Below, piece by piece: positions 54,767 through 62,829 of a DNA stretch of 64,000 nucleotides (its first letter is position 1; each line of letters starts with the position of its first letter). A model generated the notes under the pieces. That model had not been told where the DNA came from. It did no database searches and worked only from the letters and a program-made list of their open reading frames with translations. The DNA is from Bacillus thermotolerans. Lineage in GTDB: Bacteria; Bacillota; Bacilli; Bacillales; Domibacillaceae. Where the stretch lies: NCBI RefSeq assembly GCF_000812025.2, contig NZ_JWJE02000007.1, positions 1 through 64,000 of the forward strand, read 5' to 3'. The translations under genes were made by a program, and so were the position numbers.

Positions 54767-55695
54767 TACTCTCCTCCTCCCTTCGTCTCTTCAAAATAGT
54801 TATGCTCCTTAAGGAATTTTTCAGCTACTTGTCGAGGGTTCATAAGCTCAACATCCGCTTGATAGTTCAACTTCTGCATCGTTTCTGTTGAAATAGCTCC
54901 ATGAAGGCGCTTTGTAATGTCCCTGATTTCGGGATACTTCTTCAGTACGTCATTTTGAATAACCGGGGAAGCATCATAAGGAGGGAAAAATTGCCGATCA
55001 TCTTCGAGTACCTTCAAGTCAAACTCCTGAATCCGACCGTCCGAGGAGTATGCAAGAACAACATCCATATGACCGCTTGCTGCTGCCTGATACACAAGCC
55101 CAATGCTCATCGGATACACTTCCCCGAATGGGAAATACGTTTCCTGGAAGCCGTCATATCCGTCTCCCTTGCGATTAATCCATGAGTTATCAACACCAAA
55201 TCGCAGCTGATCAGCATAAGGAGCTAGGTCAGAGATCGTTTCAATATTATGTTCCTCTGCGAATTCTCTTGTAACGGTAACAGCATAAGCATTTTCAAAT
55301 CCATACGGCTCTGCCCATGTTTGATGGAACCGCTTCTGAAATTCCTCCTGCACAATGTCCATCGCTTTATCCGGATTAGTAACAGGTTCCATGCCAAGAG
55401 ATCCTGATAGGTCGGTTCCTGTATAGCGTGCAGCTGTGATGTCAAGGTCGCCTCTTGTCATCCCTTGGTGCTGCACGATAGAAGAGCCAAGGTGAGTGAC
55501 AAGCTCCGTCTCAGCATCCGTCTCCCTTTCAATCATAATAGAAAGCATTTCTGCAAGAATTTCAGCTTCAGATGTGCCTAACGCGCCAATCTTAATCGCC
55601 TCTTGTGATGTACCTGCCAGGCCGGGCAAAGAACAGCCGGTGAGCATCAGAAAAACAATCATCGCTACGCCCAGCTTTTTAGCTTTTTGTTTCAT
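54766..55695 (-). CDS. opuCC: Osmoprotectant-binding lipoprotein OpuCC
   Basis: This 309-aa lipoprotein has a short signal peptide and lipobox LTGCS. The mature part is a QAT-type binding fold with EAIKIGALGTSEAEILAEML and MLSIMIERETDAETE near the N-terminus, typical of OpuBC/OpuCC. The ATG at 55695 is preferred over GTG 55704 because GGAGG lies 8 nt before it. It is the third gene of the operon, 14 nt behind opuCB. Confidence 0.88.
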   Translation of the reverse strand: MKQKAKKLGVAMIVFLMLTGCSLPGLAGTSQEAIKIGALGTSEAEILAEMLSIMIERETDAETELVTHLGSSIVQHQGMTRGDLDITAARYTGTDLSGSLGMEPVTNPDKAMDIVQEEFQKRFHQTWAEPYGFENAYAVTVTREFAEEHNIETISDLAPYADQLRFGVDNSWINRKGDGYDGFQETYFPFGEVYPMSIGLVYQAAASGHMDVVLAYSSDGRIQEFDLKVLEDDRQFFPPYDASPVIQNDVLKKYPEIRDITKRLHGAISTETMQKLNYQADVELMNPRQVAEKFLKEHNYFEETKGGGE

Positions 55696-55709
55696 CCCTC
55701 TCACCTCCG

Positions 55710-56354
55710 TTACGTTGTTTGATATGTTTCTTTAAAGCCTTTTGGCGTTAATTTCTTTTCAAAAAGAGCCAGTGCTCTGTCTGCCAGCAACGCCATAATC
55801 GTTGCTGGAATCGTTCCGGCAATAATCAGCTCAGGCTGATAAAGATTCAAACCATCAAAAATAAAGTCACCTAATCCACCGCCGCCGATAAAAGCAGCCA
55901 ATGTTGCCCATCCAATTAAATAAACAGTCGATAAGCGGATTCCCGCCATAATCACCGGTAAAGCCAAAGGCAATTCAATTTTAAAAATCGATTGCCAGGC
56001 ATTCATGCCCATACCTCTCCCCGCTTCCCGCACGCCTTGGCTCACGTTGCAAATCCCTGTATACGTGTTTCGCAAAATAGGCAGCAAGGAATAGAAAAAT
56101 AGAGCAATAATAGCCGGTGTTTTCCCTACACCTAAGATTGGGATAAAGAAGGCAAGAATAGCCAAGCTTGGGATGGTTTGAAGCACCCCCACAAACGAAA
56201 TGAACCGGTCAGCTGCGCGGGGAATGCGTGAAAGCAGCACACCAAGCGGAACAGCGACTATCACCCCAAGCAAGGCCGCTGCCAGTGAAATATATAAATG
56301 CTCCCATGTCTTCACGAGCAGTTCTGTGCCATGTGAAGCAAGAAATTCATTCAT
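55710..56354 (-). CDS. opuCB: Osmoprotectant ABC permease OpuCB
   Basis: This 214-aa permease has about six membrane segments and the EAA loop [22 protein letters not shown]. It starts 11 nt behind opuCA. It pairs with OpuCD in the transmembrane complex. Confidence 0.86.
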   Translation of the reverse strand: MNEFLASHGTELLVKTWEHLYISLAAALLGVIVAVPLGVLLSRIPRAADRFISFVGVLQTIPSLAILAFFIPILGVGKTPAIIALFFYSLLPILRNTYTGICNVSQGVREAGRGMGMNAWQSIFKIELPLALPVIMAGIRLSTVYLIGWATLAAFIGGGGLGDFIFDGLNLYQPELIIAGTIPATIMALLADRALALFEKKLTPKGFKETYQTT

Positions 56355-56365
56355 GTCTCTCCCCC

Positions 56366-57520
56366 CTATTCATTCAAAGTCTCTGCTTCCTCAATTTCGA
56401 TGCCGTCCCCCCAGATCGCATCATAAACGACATTCGCCAGCGTTGCCCGTGTCACGATGCCGGCAAGCTTCTGGTCCTCATCCACGACAGGAACATACTT
56501 TACGCCGCGACGTAAAATCTTGTGCACAGTATCGCGCAGAAGACTCTCTTTTGAAACGGAGAACACTTTTTTCTCCATTACTTCGTCTACGGTTTTAGCC
56601 TTTTTGTAATGGGCATTAATAATCTCAATATCAATAAAACCTCTTAGCCTGTTGATAGAATCAACTACGAGAAGAGAATCCACCCGATTATCCTTCATAA
56701 TAGAAATCGCATTCTTCAACGTTTCATCCATTTGCACCGTAATCGGCGAACCGCTCATAATCTGTTCCACCGTTACAACATCCGGGCGTCCTTGAATTAA
56801 TCGCTCTTTTCCAATAAACTCTTCGACGAATTCATCTGCCGGGTTGCGCAGAATCTCATCCGGTGTATCTGCTTGAACAATTTCACCATTGCGCATAATA
56901 ACGATTCGGTCTCCCAGCTTTAGCGCTTCATCCATATCATGAGTAACAAAGATGATGGTTTTGCCTAACTCTCTCTGCAGCTTCTTAAATTCGTCCTGCA
57001 ATGAATCACGTGTAATTGGATCGAGTGCTCCGAACGGCTCGTCCATTAGAATTAATGGCGGGTTGGCTGCAAGCGCTCTCAATACACCAATTCTTTGCTG
57101 TTGTCCGCCACTCAGCTCGTGAGGATACTTATCTAAGTATTCATCAGGAAGATCAACAAGCTTAATTAATTCACGAGCCCGCTGATCCTTCTTTTCTTTC
57201 CGCCATTTCAAAAGCGTGCCAACAAGCACAATGTTCTCTTTAATCGTCATGTGCGGCATCAAGCCGATTTGCTGGATAACATAACCGATGGAGCGACGCA
57301 GTTCCACTGGATTTTGCTTATTAATGTCCTTTCCATCTACCAGAATCGTTCCTTCCGTTACATCAATCAGCCGGTTCACCATTTTCATTGTTGTCGTCTT
57401 TCCACAGCCACTCGGACCGATGAAACAGACGAACTCACCTTTTTCAATTTTTAGGTTTAAATTATTCACAGCTGGTCTTCCGCTGTTATATCTCTTCGTT
57501 ACATTTTTAAACTCTAACAA
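56366..57520 (-). CDS. opuCA: Osmoprotectant ABC ATPase OpuCA with CBS pair
   Basis: This 384-aa ATPase has Walker [11 protein letters not shown], signature [14 protein letters not shown] and Walker [13 protein letters not shown]. Its C-terminal pair of CBS domains (about 255-375, [14 protein letters not shown] and [20 protein letters not shown]) is typical of OpuCA, where it senses ionic strength. The start is TTG at 57520 after GGGGGG. It is the first gene of the opuC operon. The divergent OpcR-type gene lies 244 nt away. Confidence 0.9.
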   Translation of the reverse strand: MLEFKNVTKRYNSGRPAVNNLNLKIEKGEFVCFIGPSGCGKTTTMKMVNRLIDVTEGTILVDGKDINKQNPVELRRSIGYVIQQIGLMPHMTIKENIVLVGTLLKWRKEKKDQRARELIKLVDLPDEYLDKYPHELSGGQQQRIGVLRALAANPPLILMDEPFGALDPITRDSLQDEFKKLQRELGKTIIFVTHDMDEALKLGDRIVIMRNGEIVQADTPDEILRNPADEFVEEFIGKERLIQGRPDVVTVEQIMSGSPITVQMDETLKNAISIMKDNRVDSLLVVDSINRLRGFIDIEIINAHYKKAKTVDEVMEKKVFSVSKESLLRDTVHKILRRGVKYVPVVDEDQKLAGIVTRATLANVVYDAIWGDGIEIEEAETLNE

Positions 57521-57708
57521 TCCAAACCCCCCTATTCCACTTTTTTGTCAAACCCTTATTAAGTATAAAGAACTATTTCGAATAATAAAAACGACATAAT
57601 TAAGCATAAACTTTGAAAAATACGTACAATATTTATTTTATAAAGTTTATATTGCCTTTATCTTAGTTTTCCTCCATAATACTCCCGTATAATGCATGAT
57701 TCGTCTTT

Positions 57709-57736
57709 TTGTTTTTCTTTATGGAAATGATACAAT
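57709..57736 (+). promoter_or_regulatory. Sigma-A promoter for opcR
   Basis: TTGTTT (57709-57714) and TACAAT (57731-57736) are 16 bp apart, and TGA before the -10 gives an extended -10 element. It lies about 30 nt before the opcR start codon. The intergenic region to opuCA (57521-57764) is AT-rich, so an OpcR operator may be here, but no clear repeat was found. Confidence 0.55.
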
Positions 57737-57764
57737 ACTTATGTAAAAAATTAGGAGGGAGTAT

Positions 57765-58337
57765 ATGGGGAATTTTTCAGAACAGTCGATCAACAGGGAA
57801 ATTGAACGAGCGGAGACTCAAATGTTTGAGCGCATGGCTGATAATATGAAAACCTTCGGGGTTTCTCCCACAATCGGTCTTCTGTTCGGCATCCTTCACT
57901 TTAAAGAGGAGCCAATGACACTTGATGAATTAGCGGAGGAAACCGGCATGAGCAAGACACGCATGAGCCAGGTGATGCGCGAGATGCTTGCTTTAAACAT
58001 CGCTGAAAAAGAATTTGTAAGAGGCAGCCGGAAGGAATATTACAAAATAGAAGGGGATTACATTCAAGCCTTCCTCTCCATTTTTACAGCTAATTGGAAA
58101 GAAGCAGCAATGAAGAATGCCCAGCTGGCTAGACGCTTAAGCAGTAAGCTGGCTGAATTAAGAGCAGAATATACGGAAGCTCCTTCTGAGGAAATTCAGG
58201 AAAGAATAGATAAGCTGGAACAGCAATTAGCAGAGTGGGCGGCTTACTACAAATGGATAGAGCAGCTGGCAGGTTTTTTTGAAAGCGGAGATGTTCTTAA
58301 ATATGTCCCTGTTGAACCAAAGAAAAAAACAAAATAA
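57765..58337 (+). CDS. opcR: GbsR/OpcR-family repressor
   Basis: This 190-aa regulator has a GbsR-type winged helix (about 40-95, MTLDELAEETGMSKTRMSQV) followed by a long coiled coil (about 125-160). In B. subtilis OpcR represses opuC and opuB at high ionic strength relief, and GbsR represses betaine synthesis. Divergent position to the opuC operon supports an OpcR role. The start follows TTAGGAGGGAG. A strong hairpin follows. Confidence 0.85.
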   Translation: MGNFSEQSINREIERAETQMFERMADNMKTFGVSPTIGLLFGILHFKEEPMTLDELAEETGMSKTRMSQVMREMLALNIAEKEFVRGSRKEYYKIEGDYIQAFLSIFTANWKEAAMKNAQLARRLSSKLAELRAEYTEAPSEEIQERIDKLEQQLAEWAAYYKWIEQLAGFFESGDVLKYVPVEPKKKTK

Positions 58338-58414
58338 CGGAGGACACACCTAGATACCACCACCTCACATATGGTGCTGCCGCTAAATTCGGATAAAGTC
58401 CTTGAGACATTAAA

Positions 58415-58451
58415 AAAAGAGGTTCGGAATGGAAGCAGCCGAACCTCTTTT
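58415..58451. terminator. Terminator between opcR and phnE2
   Basis: AAAAGAGGTTCGG pairs with CCGAACCTCTTTT across about 12 nt, ending both the opcR transcript and the leftward phn operon. Confidence 0.85.
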
Positions 58452-58485
58452 GTGAACAAATTATAGTCTCTTTCTCTAAGAAAAT

Positions 58486-59301
58486 TTACACTTCAGCTGT
58501 CTTTAAATTCTTCTTTACCCTCGTAGCGACTAATTCTAGTAAAATAGCAAATATGAGAATAAAGTACGTGATCATTCCTACTTCTTGAATGTCATAGTAG
58601 AAACCGCTTGCCATGAACATCTCAAAACCAATGCCGCCTGCGCCTGCAGCAGCGCCCATCGCCACAGCTACAGCAAAATTAATTTCAAATCTTAGAAATG
58701 TCCATGATACTAAATATGTAGCTGTGGAAGGAAGAACTGCCTGGAAGATAATTTGCCACCAGCCTGCCCCGCTTGCTTTAAGCGCATCAATCATCCCCTT
58801 ATCCACTTCCTCGAATGCTTCAGAGTATGCTTTAATTAAATACCCGACTGAATGGAAGGTCATTCCAATAACTGCAGCCACACTTCCAAGACCGGCAGCT
58901 ACAGCGAAGATTAATACCCATAGAACGGTCGGAACAGATCGGATAAAAGCAACAACCCCCTTAATGACAGCTGATACTGCTTTATTCGTTAAGTTTTGTG
59001 CTGCGAATATACCAAGAAACAAGGCTATAGCTGCTCCAAATACAGTTGTCAGAAAGGCAAGACCAAGAGTGATGGCCACCTGGTAGAGAGCTTCTTGAAA
59101 AGTAAAGTGACTAAAATGGGGTTCTATAAACATCATTTTGACATTTTGCAGAGTTTGAATAGATGCTTCAACAAAATTAACATCCTTGTAGTCAAAGCTG
59201 TAAAATCCATATACGGTTAACAGAACAAGTGACAGCAGCGTCCCGTGTATCACCATAAAAGCTTTGTTATAAGGCTTTACTCTCACCGATTTAACCTCCA
59301 C
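58486..59301 (-). CDS. phnE2: Phosphonate ABC permease PhnE2
   Basis: This 271-aa permease has about six membrane segments and the EAA-like loop GMIDALKASGAGWWQIIFQAVLP. It is the second of two adjacent PhnE-type permeases. The start overlaps the phnE stop codon (ATGA or similar at 59301). It is the last gene of the leftward phn operon in this window. Confidence 0.87.
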   Translation of the reverse strand: MEVKSVRVKPYNKAFMVIHGTLLSLVLLTVYGFYSFDYKDVNFVEASIQTLQNVKMMFIEPHFSHFTFQEALYQVAITLGLAFLTTVFGAAIALFLGIFAAQNLTNKAVSAVIKGVVAFIRSVPTVLWVLIFAVAAGLGSVAAVIGMTFHSVGYLIKAYSEAFEEVDKGMIDALKASGAGWWQIIFQAVLPSTATYLVSWTFLRFEINFAVAVAMGAAAGAGGIGFEMFMASGFYYDIQEVGMITYFILIFAILLELVATRVKKNLKTAEV

Positions 59302-60086
59302 TATAAAATCACCCTTCTAACATAATTTGAAACCCATTCAATGATAAAGATCGCTGCAACAATGACAAGGACAACGAGACTGGCAGCATTGTAATCCAAA
59401 CTCTTATAATACATGCTAAAAGCAAAGCCGATTCCTGTTCCCGTTAGGATACCTATTAGCGTGGCACTGCGAATGTTTGTTTCAATCATAAATAGTATCC
59501 AGCTGATCATTTGAGAAATACTGGACGGTATCACTGATTGGAAAATAATCGAAAAATACCCCGCCCCCGTTGCTCTTAACGCTTCTACAGAGCTATCCCC
59601 TACTTCATCAATCGATTCGATAAACGCTCTCGTCAGAAAACCGAAAGAACCAAAGAATAGAGCAAAATAGCCGGTAAAGGCACTTTGCCCAAAGGAAAAC
59701 AATAATATCATCGACCATACTGCCATATCGATGTTGCGAAACACAGTAGCAATGGTCCGGCTGACTTGACCGAGAAAACGATTAAACTGTGTGGTGCTGG
59801 AGCCGGCAATAGCAAACAGCAATGCCAAAGCCGCTCCAGAGGTTGTAGCTGCAACAGAGATTAGCACTGTCTCAACAAGCTTCTCAAAGATATCCGGAAA
59901 CTTCTCCATTGATTCGCTGTCTGGGTAGAAATTACTTAATGCCCATTGTATAGCTGCTGGAACAGAGGAAAATCCTTTGGCGACATCATATTCAGTTAAG
60001 ATAATGGCACCAAGGACCGCTGTTCCAAGAAGCAAAATAAATGATAAATTATGAAGCTTCTTCTTTAAAAAAATATCAACCTGCAT
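59301..60086 (-). CDS. phnE: Phosphonate ABC permease PhnE
   Basis: This 261-aa permease has about six membrane segments and the EAA-like loop DSSVEALRATGAGYFSIIFQSVIP. The ATG at 60086 follows GGGAGAAAGAA and overlaps the end of phnC by 11 nt, so they are coupled. Two different PhnE chains may form a heterodimeric channel. Confidence 0.87.
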   Translation of the reverse strand: MQVDIFLKKKLHNLSFILLLGTAVLGAIILTEYDVAKGFSSVPAAIQWALSNFYPDSESMEKFPDIFEKLVETVLISVAATTSGAALALLFAIAGSSTTQFNRFLGQVSRTIATVFRNIDMAVWSMILLFSFGQSAFTGYFALFFGSFGFLTRAFIESIDEVGDSSVEALRATGAGYFSIIFQSVIPSSISQMISWILFMIETNIRSATLIGILTGTGIGFAFSMYYKSLDYNAASLVVLVIVAAIFIIEWVSNYVRRVIL

Positions 60087-60864
60087 TTCTTTCTCCCGCT
60101 TCAAAGATTAAATCACCTGTTTCTGAGCCGTAAATCTTATGGATCATATCCGTTGTTAATTCACTTGGCTTACCGTTAAACACCACTTCGCCCTTATTTA
60201 CTCCAATGATACGGTCGGAATATTTCAATGCTACATCGACCTGATGCAGATTGACTAAACAAGTAATTTTATAAGAGGCAGATATGTTTTTTATATGATC
60301 CATGATGATCTTAGATGAGCCCGGATCCAGCGAAGCAATCGGCTCATCACACAATAGCATCTTAGGGTTTTGAATTAAAGCACGAGCAATGCCTACACGT
60401 TGCTTTTGTCCGCCGCTCAACTGATCAACCCGCTTATACATGTGCTGGCTAAGCCCTAGCTCTTCAAGCAGTCTGATTGCTTGCTGCTTCTCCTCTTGAC
60501 TGTAAATACCCAGCATGCCTGCAACGGCAGACTTGTATCCTAGTCTGCCATGCAATACGTTTTCAATGACAGTCAATCTAGTGACTAGATTGTAGTGTTG
60601 GAAAATCATCCCTATTTGGGTTCTTGTCTCTCTTAACCCCTTCCTGCCAAGTTTCCTAATGTTAGTCCCGTTGAAGACGACCTCTCCGCTGCTCGCTTCA
60701 ATCATTCGGTTGATGCAGCGAAGAAGTGTAGACTTGCCTGCCCCTGATGGACCGATAACGGAGACAAATTCCCCTTCTTCTATAGAAAAGTGAATATTTG
60801 ATAACGCCGCGATATCTTTACTATAGTACTTTGATACGTTTTTAAGTTCTAATAGCGTTGTCAT
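60076..60864 (-). CDS. phnC: Phosphonate ABC ATPase PhnC
   Basis: This 262-aa ATPase has Walker A GPSGAGKSTL, signature LSGGQKQRVGIARALI and Walker B MLLCDEPIASLD. The sequence and length fit PhnC of phosphonate importers. The start follows AAAGGGAGTTAAC, 37 nt behind phnD. Confidence 0.9.
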   Translation of the reverse strand: MTTLLELKNVSKYYSKDIAALSNIHFSIEEGEFVSVIGPSGAGKSTLLRCINRMIEASSGEVVFNGTNIRKLGRKGLRETRTQIGMIFQHYNLVTRLTVIENVLHGRLGYKSAVAGMLGIYSQEEKQQAIRLLEELGLSQHMYKRVDQLSGGQKQRVGIARALIQNPKMLLCDEPIASLDPGSSKIIMDHIKNISASYKITCLVNLHQVDVALKYSDRIIGVNKGEVVFNGKPSELTTDMIHKIYGSETGDLIFEAGERNAG

Positions 60865-60901
60865 TGTTAACTCCCTTTATATCTATTTTTCACACGGCAC
60901 C

Positions 60902-61948
60902 TTACTTAGACAATTCTCGAATCGGGTCAAACCAAGCGTCCTCTACTTCAACAAGGCGTTCCTTGCCAGATACTTTTGAGAATAGGCCAGAAAATTCCGA
61001 ACCCTCAGGAACGAATACCTTCTCATTATTCGCTATTTCGTCACTAGTCAATATTTCTATTAGCTCCTGTCTTTCTTCCTCACTAACGTTATCTGTGTTT
61101 ACAACAAAAGGTGGGTTTAACACAGGTGTAGCCGAGATGATAGAGAATTCTTTTCCAGAAAGTGCGCTGAATGGTGCGCTTGCATTCTCTTTCACCTTAT
61201 AGAGAGCACCAGGTTTATTTTCTTCTCCTTCAGCTAACTCTACGTAGTTTTCTACGCATGTATCACAAAACGCTGCTACATCTGCTTTTCCAGTCAAAAG
61301 ATTAACCGCAGACCCTTGGTGTGATCCGCCAAATAAAACCTCACTGAAAAACTTTCCTTCTCCGCCCTCAAGCAAATCCTCAGTCGTTAAATCGCTGTAT
61401 TCTTCCGTTTGACTGAAGTGATCAACAATGCTTGTGGATGGGACTTGAAACCCTGAAGTAGAACTGTTAGACACGAAGGAAAACTTCTTACCGGCGATTT
61501 GATCGATCGTGAATTCCCCACCGTTCTTATATTCTTCTTCCTCCCCTTTATTAACTGACAGCCAGCTGTAATAAACAGCATCCTCGAGCGTGCCAGACTC
61601 TCCACTCGGTACAACGAGCGGCTGGACTTTTTCATTTTTATTATTCGCCTCAATATAGCCTTGAGCTCCTAAGAAAGCCATGTCAACATTGCCATTAGCA
61701 ATAGATTCAATAGCGATAATATAATCAGTCGTCGTCTGATGCTCTACCTCTTTCCCTGTTTTTTCTTCAATGATTTCTCCGATTTCATCGCGAGCTTCTT
61801 CTAGATCCGCACCAGATTCATTGGGCAGCCAGGCAATAGTAAGAGTATCATCCCCCTTTGAACCAGCAGCTTCTCCTTCCTGATCCGCGGAACACCCCAC
61901 AGCAAAAATGGTCAAAGCGGATACAGCAGCTAATAGCGTCTTCTTCAT
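60902..61948 (-). CDS. phnD: Phosphonate-binding lipoprotein PhnD
   Basis: This 348-aa lipoprotein has a signal peptide with lipobox FAVGC (Cys19). The mature part has the PhnD pattern TIAWLPNESGADLEEAR and DMAFLGAQGYIEA, followed by SNSSTSGFQVPSTSIVDHF, which lines the phosphonate pocket. The start follows AGGAGGATG. A PHO-box-like array lies between phnL and phnD, so phnD may be transcribed both with phnL and from its own Pho promoter. Confidence 0.9.
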   Translation of the reverse strand: MKKTLLAAVSALTIFAVGCSADQEGEAAGSKGDDTLTIAWLPNESGADLEEARDEIGEIIEEKTGKEVEHQTTTDYIIAIESIANGNVDMAFLGAQGYIEANNKNEKVQPLVVPSGESGTLEDAVYYSWLSVNKGEEEEYKNGGEFTIDQIAGKKFSFVSNSSTSGFQVPSTSIVDHFSQTEEYSDLTTEDLLEGGEGKFFSEVLFGGSHQGSAVNLLTGKADVAAFCDTCVENYVELAEGEENKPGALYKVKENASAPFSALSGKEFSIISATPVLNPPFVVNTDNVSEEERQELIEILTSDEIANNEKVFVPEGSEFSGLFSKVSGKERLVEVEDAWFDPIRELSK

Positions 61949-62043
61949 TCATTACATCCTCCTGATTTTCGCCTAAGTTTTTTGATGACTGCTTTTAAGA
62001 CATCTTTACTATACGAAAAGAATATCCTTGTACTATGAAAATC

Positions 62044-62081
62044 ATTTAAAAGTTTGTTAAGAAACTGTAAGAAATGTTTAA
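62044..62081 (-). promoter_or_regulatory. PHO-box-like array upstream of phnD
   Basis: On the minus strand four half-sites TTAAAC, TTACAG, TTAACA and TTAAAT lie at 62076-62081, 62065-62070, 62055-62060 and 62044-62049 (spacers 5, 4 and 5 nt). One is the exact PhoP consensus hexamer. It starts at the phnL stop codon and ends 96 nt before phnD. A TATAGT -10-like element lies at 62008-62013. Confidence 0.65.
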
Positions 62082-62788
62082 GAGTTAGTCATGACTAAAG
62101 ACTCGCCCTGCTGAATGTTATATTCCTGATGGCATAAATCCTTCATAAACTCCAAGTCATGGAAAATACCAATCATAGTTGTGCCTTCCTTCATGAGCTG
62201 TTCGATGAGCACCTTTACTTTTTGCTTCGAAGCATCATCCAGGCTTGCTGTTGGCTCATCTAACAACAGCAACCTCGGACGCTTTACCATAGCCGTCGCA
62301 ATATTTAACCGCAGCTTTTCACCGCCTGAAAAGGTTGATGGATAACTATCCCACAGTTCACTATCCAGTTCAAAATGTTTTAATATTTTTCCGGTCTCTT
62401 TAACCGCAAATTCCTCAGAATCTCCCATTTCAATAATAGATTGCTGAACAAGCTCTCTTGCAGTCGTTCTCGGCATTACATTTAGAAACTGTGAAACATA
62501 CCCAATTTCATGCTTTCGCAAATACACCATTTCCCGTTCTGTTGCAGCTGCTAAATCAATCAGCCCAAACTTCTTTGACCTATACCAAATTTCACCTTGA
62601 ACCGGCAGGTACGTACGGTAAATGCACCTTAGGATCGTTGACTTTCCGCTGCCGCTTTTCCCTGTGATCCCAATAAACTCTCCTTCTTTTACAGATAAAT
62701 TGATGTGTTCAATAGCCTTGATCTTCCTATTTAAATGATGAAGAGTAAAAGACTTGGCTAAGCCTTTGATCGTTAATATATTTTCCAC
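62078..62788 (-). CDS. phnL: C-P lyase system ATPase PhnL
   Basis: This 236-aa ABC-type ATPase has Walker A GKSGSGKSTI, signature FSGGEKLRLNIATA and Walker B LLLLDEPTASLD. PhnL belongs to the C-P lyase core with PhnK and is not a transporter ATPase. GTG at 62788 is preferred over GTG 62833, since AAGAAGGTGAG precedes it; the upstream GTGA overlap with phnM could still give coupled initiation. E. coli PhnL is 226 aa. Confidence 0.87.
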   Translation of the reverse strand: MENILTIKGLAKSFTLHHLNRKIKAIEHINLSVKEGEFIGITGKSGSGKSTILRCIYRTYLPVQGEIWYRSKKFGLIDLAAATEREMVYLRKHEIGYVSQFLNVMPRTTARELVQQSIIEMGDSEEFAVKETGKILKHFELDSELWDSYPSTFSGGEKLRLNIATAMVKRPRLLLLDEPTASLDDASKQKVKVLIEQLMKEGTTMIGIFHDLEFMKDLCHQEYNIQQGESLVMTNS

Positions 62789-62829
62789 ACGCTCACCTTC
62801 TCTTATCGATTTCACTCGTATTGCTGTAT

